From: JAJYVT01 sp035534455 | GTDB taxonomy: Bacteria; Actinomycetota; Acidimicrobiia; Acidimicrobiales; RAAP-2 | Assembly: GCA_035534455.1 (NCBI GenBank) | Contig: DATLRV010000025.1 | Location: 1-45,543, forward strand | Direction: 5' to 3' | Length of the DNA: 45,543 nt | Part shown: positions 39,875 to 45,543 of the stretch, piece by piece | Numbering within the stretch: the stretch's first letter is position 1 | Layout: every line of letters begins with the position of its first letter | Position numbers and translations under genes: made by a program | Notes under the pieces: generated by a model | Told to the model about the DNA's origin: nothing | Seen by the model: only the letters and a program-made list of their open reading frames with translations | The model's database searches: none

Positions 39875-41278
39875 ATGGCGGCGCCGAAGGTGACGGCGGT
39901 CGCCGAGGCGTCCCCGGCGGCACGCGCCGGCCTCATGGCCGGCGACGAGCTGCTCTCGCTCAACGGGCGGCGCCCGCGCGACATCCTCGAGTACCACGCC
40001 CTCGTCGACGGCGAGGCGCTGGACCTGCGCGTCCGACGGTCCGGCGCCGGCGCTGGCACGTCCGGGGAGCTCGAGGTCCGCGTCGCCAAGGCCGCCGGCG
40101 AGCCCCTCGGGATCGCGGTCGAGTCCGCGGTCTTCGACCGGGTGCGGACCTGTGACAACCACTGCGCCTTCTGCTTCATCCACCAGCTCCCCAAGGGGAT
40201 GCGGCGCAGTCTCTACCTGAAAGACGACGACTACCGGCTGTCGTTCCTCTACGGGAATTTCACCACCCTCACCCGCTTCACCGAGCTCGACGCGGAGCGG
40301 GTGCTCACCGAGCGACTCGGTCCGCTCTTCGTGTCGATCCACGCCACCGACCCCGAGGTCCGCGCCCGCATGCTGCGCAATCCGAAGGGGGCGACGAGCC
40401 TCCGATGGCTCGGGGTGCTCCTCGACGGTGGGATCGAGGTGCACGGGCAGGTCGTCGTCTGCCCCGGGGTGAACGACGGCGAAGTCCTCGGCGACACGCT
40501 CCTCACCGTGCTCGACCGCTACCCGCAGCTCGCGACCCTCGGCGTCGTTCCGCTCGGGCTCTCGCGCTACTCGCACGAGGAGGAGATGCGCGAGCACACC
40601 CAGACCGAGGCCGCCGCGGTGTGCGACACGGTCGCCGAGTGGCAGGAGACCTACCGCCGCGTGCTCGGCCGGCGTCTCGTCTACGCGGCCGACGAGTACT
40701 ACCTCCTGGCCGGCTACGACTTCCCGCCCGCCGAGGACTACGACGGCTTTCCCCAGCACGAGAACGGGATCGGGATGGCCCGGGCGTTCGAGGCAGCCTT
40801 CGGAGGCGACGACCGTTCCGCCCATGGGGTCCGGCCCGGGTTCTTCGCCTGGGTCGACGGCGCGCCGGCCTCCGGCTACCGGGCGCCGAGGCGACGCACG
40901 CCCGTTCCCGGCACCACCGACTCCACCGACAGCACCGGCACCACCGGCACCGCGCCGCGGCGGACGGCCGTCCTCACCGGAAGCTACGGGGCCAAGGTCC
41001 TCGAGCCGCTTCTCGCGCCCTTCGACCACGTGCGTGTCGTCACCGTCGAGCACGACTTCTTCGGTGGGAACATCGGTGTGGCGGGCCTCCTCACGGGCCA
41101 CGACCTCGTCCGGGCGCTCGCCGGCGAGCCCGACGACGAGCGTTACCTCCTCCCTGATGCCTGCCTCTCCGAAGGCCGCTTCCTCGACGGCACGACGCTC
41201 GAAGACCTCCCCCGAGCCGTCGAGGTGGTCGCCGCCGACGGGCGGTCGCTCCGCCTGGCGATCGAAGACCGGACGTGA
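39875..41278 (+). CDS. DUF512 family protein with PDZ-like and radical-SAM-like domains
   Basis: 467 residues. A PDZ-like N-terminus (about 4-75, PAARAGLMAGDELLSLNG) is followed by C93, C97 and C100 (CDNHCAFC), a CxxxCxxC cluster like radical SAM enzymes. The middle domain has LFVSIHATDPEVRARML and VHGQVVVCPGVNDG; the DUF512 C-terminal domain includes VLTGSYGAKVLEPLL and FFGGNIGVAGLLTG. The family is widespread in Gram-positive bacteria, almost always beside der, and its reaction is not known to me. A Thr/Ser/Asp/Gly repeat (about 346-362) interrupts the C-terminal part. It is coupled to der by a GTGA overlap, suggesting a link to ribosome assembly or GTPase function. Confidence 0.9.
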   Translation: MAAPKVTAVAEASPAARAGLMAGDELLSLNGRRPRDILEYHALVDGEALDLRVRRSGAGAGTSGELEVRVAKAAGEPLGIAVESAVFDRVRTCDNHCAFCFIHQLPKGMRRSLYLKDDDYRLSFLYGNFTTLTRFTELDAERVLTERLGPLFVSIHATDPEVRARMLRNPKGATSLRWLGVLLDGGIEVHGQVVVCPGVNDGEVLGDTLLTVLDRYPQLATLGVVPLGLSRYSHEEEMREHTQTEAAAVCDTVAEWQETYRRVLGRRLVYAADEYYLLAGYDFPPAEDYDGFPQHENGIGMARAFEAAFGGDDRSAHGVRPGFFAWVDGAPASGYRAPRRRTPVPGTTDSTDSTGTTGTAPRRTAVLTGSYGAKVLEPLLAPFDHVRVVTVEHDFFGGNIGVAGLLTGHDLVRALAGEPDDERYLLPDACLSEGRFLDGTTLEDLPRAVEVVAADGRSLRLAIEDRT

Positions 41279-42744
41279 GCGCGCGCCGCAGCCCGGCGGG
41301 CGCCTCGGCGCGCCGGGGCCGTCCGGTCGTGGTCGTCGCCGGCCGGCCGAACGTCGGGAAGTCCTCCCTTGTGAACCGCATCGTGGGGCGGCGCGCGGCG
41401 GTCGTCGAGCACGACCCCGGCGTCACCCGTGACCGCAAGGAGCTCGACGCCGAGTGGACCGGCGTACCCTTCGTGCTCGTCGACACGGGGGGGTGGCTGG
41501 CGACCGGCGACGTCCTCGACGCGAAGGTGAGCGCGCAGGCCGAACGGGCCTTCGCCGACGCCGACCTCGTACTCCTCGTCGTGGACGTCACGGTGGGCGC
41601 CACCGACGGCGACGTGGCGACGGTCCGCGCGGTGCGCAGGTCGGGGACGCCGATGCTGCTCGTGGCCAACAAGGTCGACGATGGCTCGCGGGACGCCGCC
41701 GCGTGGGAGCTGCTCACCCTCGGTGCGGGGGACCCGTGGCCGGTCAGCGCGCTCCACGGGCGCGGGACGGGGGACCTGCTCGACGAGGTGGTGCGCCGCC
41801 TCCCCCAGCCTGCGGACCCTGTGCCGGGCGCACCAGGCCGTTCACCCGCAGAGACCGGTGCCGACGCCACCGGCACCGAACGGGCCGACCCCGATGGGAC
41901 GCGACAACGCGCCGGAGGCACGCGCCCCGGCGATCCGGACCTCGAGGAGCTGCGAGGGGCGGACGACCACGAGGACGCCGCGCCGCGCGTCGCCCTGGTC
42001 GGGCGCCCGAACGCCGGGAAGTCGACGCTGTTCAACCGGCTGATCGGCGAGGAGCGCTCGATCGTCCACGACCTGCCCGGGACGACCCGCGACGCCATCG
42101 ACACCCTCATCACCACCGACGACGGCCCGCTTTGCTTCGTCGACACCGCGGGGATGCGGCGCCCGTCGCGGACCGACCGCGGGGTGGAGGCCTACTCGAC
42201 CTTGCGCGCGCTCGAGGCCCTCGACCGCGCCGACATCGCGCTGCTCGTCATCGATGCGACGGTGGGCGCCACGCACCAGGACCAGCGACTTGCGGAGCGG
42301 ATCAACGCCGCGGGGTGCCCCGCCGTCATCGTCGTGAACAAGTGGGACCTCGTGGCGACCGGCGACCGCGAGGACCTCCTCGCCGGCGTCGGGGATCGTC
42401 TCGCCTTCCTCGGCATGGCGCCAGTGCTCAGGGTGAGCGCCGCGAGCGGGCGAGGGGCCCACAAGATCCTTCCCGCACTGCACGCCGCGGTCGACGCCTA
42501 CCACCATCGGGTGCCGACCGGGGCGCTCAACCGTGCGCTTCGCGACATCCAGGAGGCCCACCCCGCTCCCGGCGCCCGTGTCCGCTACGGGGTCCAGGGT
42601 GCCGTCGACCCGCCCACGTTCACGCTCTTTGCGACCGGGAGGCTGCCCCAGACCTACCTGCGCTACCTCGAGCGCGGGCTGCGCGAGCACTTCGAGCTCG
42701 GCCCGACCCCGATCAAGCTGCGGGTGCGGATCGGCGGCAGGTGA
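41275..42744 (+). CDS. der: Ribosome-assembly GTPase Der (EngA)
   Basis: 489 residues with tandem GTPase domains. The first has GRPNVGKS (23-30), DTGGW (70-74) and NKVD (132-135); the second has GRPNAGKS (243-250), DTAGM and NKWD. A C-terminal KH-like domain follows (GAVDPPTFTLFATGRLPQTYLRYLERGLREHF). Der assists maturation of the 50S subunit. The linker between the two G domains (about 178-237) is ~60 residues, acidic and low-complexity, longer than in E. coli. The start GTG 41275 overlaps the DUF512 stop. The 240 nt after it (42745-42984) hold no gene I can support. Confidence 0.96.
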   Translation: MSARRSPAGASARRGRPVVVVAGRPNVGKSSLVNRIVGRRAAVVEHDPGVTRDRKELDAEWTGVPFVLVDTGGWLATGDVLDAKVSAQAERAFADADLVLLVVDVTVGATDGDVATVRAVRRSGTPMLLVANKVDDGSRDAAAWELLTLGAGDPWPVSALHGRGTGDLLDEVVRRLPQPADPVPGAPGRSPAETGADATGTERADPDGTRQRAGGTRPGDPDLEELRGADDHEDAAPRVALVGRPNAGKSTLFNRLIGEERSIVHDLPGTTRDAIDTLITTDDGPLCFVDTAGMRRPSRTDRGVEAYSTLRALEALDRADIALLVIDATVGATHQDQRLAERINAAGCPAVIVVNKWDLVATGDREDLLAGVGDRLAFLGMAPVLRVSAASGRGAHKILPALHAAVDAYHHRVPTGALNRALRDIQEAHPAPGARVRYGVQGAVDPPTFTLFATGRLPQTYLRYLERGLREHFELGPTPIKLRVRIGGR

Positions 42745-42984
42745 CCCGGGGTCGCACCCGTACGCCGCGCGAGGGAGACGGCGGGTCGTCAGGGGCTCGC
42801 GCGCCGGGACGCCGAGGTCGTCGGCGCGGCGCGGGTCTGCGGACGCGGCGTGCCGCGCTTCCAGGACGTGCGCGGCGGTGCACACTGCGGCGGCGGCCTC
42901 GAGCAGAACGAGCGCCGCGGGCGGTGAGCACCGTCGTGGGCGCCAGGCGGCCCGACGCCGTTGCCCGTGCCATTGGAGACCGCC

Positions 42985-43188
42985 GTGCCGTGGTGTGAGG
43001 AGTGCGAAGAGGTCGTCGAGGACGAGGACCTCACCGAGGACGGTGAGTGCCCGACCTGCGGCACCCCGCTCGTCGAGGAGGTGCGCAAGCCCGTGCCGTG
43101 GTACTTCAAGCTCATGCTCGTGGCGTCGGTGATCTACCTCGGCTATCGGGCGTTCCAGGGCATCACATGGGTCGCCCACCACGTCTGA
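42985..43188 (+). CDS. Small zinc-ribbon, single-pass membrane protein
   Basis: 67 residues. The N-terminal ribbon has Cys pairs at 4 and 7 (CEEC) and at 22 and 25 (CPTC) with an acidic loop. A C-terminal membrane helix (about 44-60, FKLMLVASVIYLGYRAFQG) follows. GTG 42985 is preferred over the TTG at 42961 because GGAG lies 6 nt upstream. Function is unknown. The ribbon would face the cytosol if the Lys/Pro side is inside. It lies between der and the ECF operon, co-directional with both. Such short ribbon-TM proteins are easily missed in annotation. Confidence 0.75.
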   Translation: MPWCEECEEVVEDEDLTEDGECPTCGTPLVEEVRKPVPWYFKLMLVASVIYLGYRAFQGITWVAHHV

Positions 43189-43363
43189 GGGTTTGCCTCG
43201 CCCGCGGCGTTCCCGCCTGACTCGTGCCCCGCACGCGGCACGACCCACCGGGACGAGCGAACCGGTTGGCGATCTCCGGCGCGAATCGGGGACCGAGGCA
43301 ACCCTCCTGGCCGCTCGTGCGTCTGTGGTGGGTGTGGGAGAGGGTGCGCTCGTCGCCGTCCGG

Positions 43364-43936
43364 ATGCCCGTCGGGGTCGTGCCGGCCGTGACCGGGCGCC
43401 GCGACGACGCGGTCGCGGCGCTCTTCGACGTGCACTACGACGGCCTGTGCCGGCTCGCCACGCTGCTCCTCGACGACCGCGGGCAGGCGGAGGAGGCCGT
43501 CCAAGAGGCCTTCCTGCGTACGTTCGTCGGCTGGCGGCGGATCCGTCACCCCGAGCGTGCAGGTGCCTACCTGCGCGCCGCGGTGGTGAACCAATGCCGC
43601 TCGCGCGGGCGGCGGCGCGTCAGCGAGCAGCGGGGGAACCGTGCCGTGTGGTCGGATGCCATGGAGGGTGGCGGCCCGTCCGACGTGGAGCGCACCGGCG
43701 AGGTCCTGGCCGTGCTCGAGGCCGTGCGTGCCCTCCCCACTCGCCAACGCGAGGCGGTCGTGCTCCGTTACTACGCCGACCTCTCGGAGGCCGAGGTCGC
43801 CCGGGCGCTCGGTTGCTCGGTCGGCACGGTCAAGTCCCAGCTCTCCAAGGCGCGCGCGACCCTTGCGCGCCTTCTCGGCTCCGAAGAGCCCTCGGAGCCG
43901 TCGGAGCCCGTCGGAGGAGCACGCGACGATGGGTGA
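43364..43936 (+). CDS. ECF-type RNA polymerase sigma factor
   Basis: 190 residues from ATG 43364. Region 2 spans about 20-84 (ALFDVHYDGLCRLATLLLDDRGQAEEAVQEAFLRTFVGW). Region 4 spans about 112-172 (VLEAVRALPTRQREAVVLRYYADLSEAEVARALGCSVGTVKSQLSKARATL). It directs RNA polymerase to a small regulon on a cell-surface signal. The start is uncertain: in-frame GTGs at 43325-43336 would add about 10-13 residues. The DNA from 43189 to 43363 has no other gene. The 3' end overlaps the next gene by 8 nt, the arrangement expected for sigma and anti-sigma pairs. The tail is Glu/Ser/Pro-rich (EEPSEPSEP). Confidence 0.9.
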   Translation: MPVGVVPAVTGRRDDAVAALFDVHYDGLCRLATLLLDDRGQAEEAVQEAFLRTFVGWRRIRHPERAGAYLRAAVVNQCRSRGRRRVSEQRGNRAVWSDAMEGGGPSDVERTGEVLAVLEAVRALPTRQREAVVLRYYADLSEAEVARALGCSVGTVKSQLSKARATLARLLGSEEPSEPSEPVGGARDDG

Positions 43937-44777
43937 GCCGACGCGAGGTCCCCACAGGATCGAAGACCGCCTGCGGAAGGCGCTCGGCGAGAGCGGCCCC
44001 GGGGCACGCGGGAGTGCGAGCGCCCGCGGGAGCGACGCCGTCCGGACGCAGGTCCTCGCGGGCATCCGGCAGCGGCGGCTCCGCCGGCTGCAGCTCACCG
44101 GCGTCGCGGCGGTGGTCGCGGTCGGGCTCGCGGTGACCCTGCCCCAGGCGCTTGGCAGTCCCTCGTCGCCCTCCTCGTCCGGTAGGCAAGGGCGCGCTGC
44201 GGCAGGGACGGGGCTGCCGGCGTCCTCGTCGGCGAGCGGCGTCCCCGCCTTCGGCACGTCGCAGGGAGGGGCGCAGAGCGGCTCTTCGGCCGGCACACCG
44301 GCGCACGCGGCGTCGCCGGTCGCGCCCGCACATTGCCGGGCCACGGCGCAGGTGAACAGGGCGTGCGGGACGATCGCGACCGGTGCGGCTGCCCCACGGC
44401 TCGTAACCGCGGCCGTCTCGCTCGAGCGCGCCGTCAACGCGAAGCGGATGGTCACCATGGCCCCCGCCGTCGGCAGCCCCCGAATCCCCTCACTCGGCGT
44501 GCGAGCGGGGGGGAGTGTCACAGTCGAGCTCCCGGTCCTGCCCGGCGGCTGGCGCTGGTCGGCGCCGGCCATCGCCGGCGGCCCCGTGTACCACGGTACG
44601 GGGCCGCCCGTGCGGGTCCGTGCCGCGGGCGGCGGCGCGCGACGGTTCGTCGTCACGACGCGAGTGGCGGTCACCGTCGTCCTCGAGGCGCTTGCGAAGC
44701 ATGCGCCGACGTCGGCGTCAACGGCAATCGAGCCCGCAACGGTCTGGGCTCTCGAGCTGAAGGTGGAGGGCAAATGA
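43929..44777 (+). CDS. Single-pass membrane protein, probable anti-sigma factor
   Basis: 282 residues: a cytosolic N-terminus (1-54) with a basic helix QVLAGIRQRRLRRLQ, one membrane helix (about 56-74), a Ser/Gly/Ala-rich linker (75-135) and an extracellular domain to the end. No HxxxCxxC zinc anti-sigma motif is present, so it is not a classical ZAS protein. Two outside Cys (HCRATAQVNRACG) could form a disulfide. The extracellular part contains VTVELPVLPGGWRWSAPAIAGG, reminiscent of a small beta domain. ATG 43929 has GGAGGAG upstream and overlaps the sigma gene by 8 nt. The anti-sigma role is inferred from position and topology only. Confidence 0.7.
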   Translation: MGEPTRGPHRIEDRLRKALGESGPGARGSASARGSDAVRTQVLAGIRQRRLRRLQLTGVAAVVAVGLAVTLPQALGSPSSPSSSGRQGRAAAGTGLPASSSASGVPAFGTSQGGAQSGSSAGTPAHAASPVAPAHCRATAQVNRACGTIATGAAAPRLVTAAVSLERAVNAKRMVTMAPAVGSPRIPSLGVRAGGSVTVELPVLPGGWRWSAPAIAGGPVYHGTGPPVRVRAAGGGARRFVVTTRVAVTVVLEALAKHAPTSASTAIEPATVWALELKVEGK

Positions 44778-45543
44778 GCAAGGCACGAAGCGGCCGGTGG
44801 TCCCGGATCGCGGTCGGTTCGGCGATCCTCCTCGTGGCGGTCGGCAGCGCCGCGACCGCGACCGTCGTCTCTGCCGGCGGGCCGGCGGCGGCTGCGAGCA
44901 CGAAACCGCGTTGTGGCGCGGGCGCACCGAAGGTCACGGTCACCGGGACGGGCAAGGTGTCGGTCACGCCCAACCTGCTCACCCTGAGCCTGGACGTGCA
45001 CACCACAGCCCCCGAGGCGAGCGGCGCGCTGTCGGCCAACAACACCGCGACCCAGGCGGTCCTCCACGCGCTCAGCGCGGGCGGGATCGCGCGCCGCGAC
45101 GTGCAGACCACGAACCTCACCATCCAACCGAACTACGTGAACACAGGGAGCTCCGTGACGAGCTACGGCGTCGACAACACCGTCGTGGCCAAGATCCGGA
45201 AGTTCACGTCGGCCGGCACAGTGATCGACGCGGCGGTGGGGGCTGGCGGGAATGCGACGCGGATCAACTCGATGGCGTTCTCGCTCACACGACCCCTCCA
45301 CGCACAGGGGCGGGCCCGAACCATGGCCGTGCACCAGGCCATCGGGCACGCGAAGGCGATCGCCCTGTCGGCGAACGAGCACCTCCGGGGGATCTGCTCG
45401 ATCCACGACATGACGAGCACATCGACAACATCGCCACCCCCGTACTACGGGTTCAAGGCGGCCGAGTCACCGTCGGCGGCAGGTGCCCCCGTGGAGGCGG
45501 GCTCCCAGACCGTCACGTCACGCGTCCAGATCGTCTTCGCCCT
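44774..45543 (+). CDS. SIMPL-domain (DUF541/YggE-like) exported protein, 3'-truncated by the window edge
   Basis: The frame opens at ATG 44774, inside the previous stop (ATGA), and is still open at the last base (256 codons). A signal-type N-terminus (RWSRIAVGSAILLVAVGSAATATVVSA, cleavage near 34-42) precedes a SIMPL domain: KVTVTGTGKVSVTPNLLTLSLDV, then GIARRDVQTTNLTIQPNY and INSMAFSLTRPLHAQGRARTMAV. VTSRVQIVFA at the end suggests only a few residues are missing. SIMPL/YggE proteins are linked to oxidative and envelope stress, mechanism unknown. Joined to an ECF sigma factor and a membrane protein, it is a candidate signal or effector of that system. ACA codons are frequent. Confidence 0.85.
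   Translation, partial: MSKARSGRWSRIAVGSAILLVAVGSAATATVVSAGGPAAAASTKPRCGAGAPKVTVTGTGKVSVTPNLLTLSLDVHTTAPEASGALSANNTATQAVLHALSAGGIARRDVQTTNLTIQPNYVNTGSSVTSYGVDNTVVAKIRKFTSAGTVIDAAVGAGGNATRINSMAFSLTRPLHAQGRARTMAVHQAIGHAKAIALSANEHLRGICSIHDMTSTSTTSPPPYYGFKAAESPSAAGAPVEAGSQTVTSRVQIVFA

Noticed and set aside
43163..45406. 747-codon minus-strand frame opposite the ECF/SIMPL operon
   Set aside because: No domain; the plus strand carries sigma, membrane and SIMPL proteins with good starts and overlaps.

Overview
This window is a chromosomal segment of a high-G+C actinobacterium. Gene order and content point to a deep-branching lineage such as the Acidimicrobiia; this is inference, because no rRNA or taxonomic marker search was possible. 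Evidence: strongly G/C-ending codons, many GTG starts, and a long + strand stretch (12.8-35.2 kb) whose order matches the Mycobacterium tuberculosis Rv1692-Rv1713 block. That order is HAD phosphatase, tlyA, nadK, recN, pyrG, NUDIX, xerD, scpA, scpB, rluB, cmk, with der further on.

Layout. (1) 1-1.5 kb: small accessory patch with the tail of an unidentified gene, a MazF-type toxin with a ribbon-helix-helix antitoxin, and a metallophosphoesterase whose 3' end runs into the 3' end of a tRNA-Leu(GAG). (2) 1.6-12.6 kb, minus strand: one long co-directional series. It holds a carbohydrate-type ABC importer (ATPase, two permeases, solute-binding lipoprotein), then yvcK, gap, pgk, tpiA, secG and a family-5 solute-binding protein. 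Sugar uptake, its metabolic regulator and lower glycolysis are therefore contiguous. (3) 12.8-22.4 kb, plus strand: HAD phosphatase, an inserted TetR/VOC pair with its own operator-like site, a helical protein with a histone-H1-like Lys/Ala tail, tlyA, nadK, recN, pyrG, NUDIX and xerD. (4) 22.5-28.6 kb: DksA/TraR protein, M50 site-2 protease, a lone minus-strand trpS, and a 1173-residue adenylate cyclase/ATPase. (5) 28.6-35.2 kb: scpA-scpB-rluB, then an aromatic cluster aroH-tyrA-aroA, in which aroA is fused in frame to cytidylate kinase, then plsC. (6) 35.2-39.8 kb: a large secreted protein with its own promoter, a strong convergent terminator, a GT2 glycosyltransferase and ispH on the minus strand. 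(7) 39.9-45.5 kb: DUF512 radical-SAM-like protein, der, a small zinc-ribbon membrane protein, and an operon of ECF sigma factor, single-pass membrane protein (probable anti-sigma factor) and SIMPL-domain exported protein cut by the window end.

Shared habits of this DNA. Many neighbours are joined by 4-nt GTGA/ATGA stop/start overlaps. At least nine transcription-unit-leading genes have a TANNNT box 6-8 nt before the start codon, as expected for leaderless mRNAs. Short 9- or 15-bp in-frame tandem repeats insert low-complexity Ala/Gly/Pro/Thr stretches into conserved enzymes. The Thr codon ACA is almost absent from cytosolic genes but frequent in genes for exported proteins. The most noteworthy single items are the AroA-Cmk fusion, the ECF/SIMPL operon, the three-site operator of the toxin-antitoxin module and the secreted His/Pro/Gly-rich protein.
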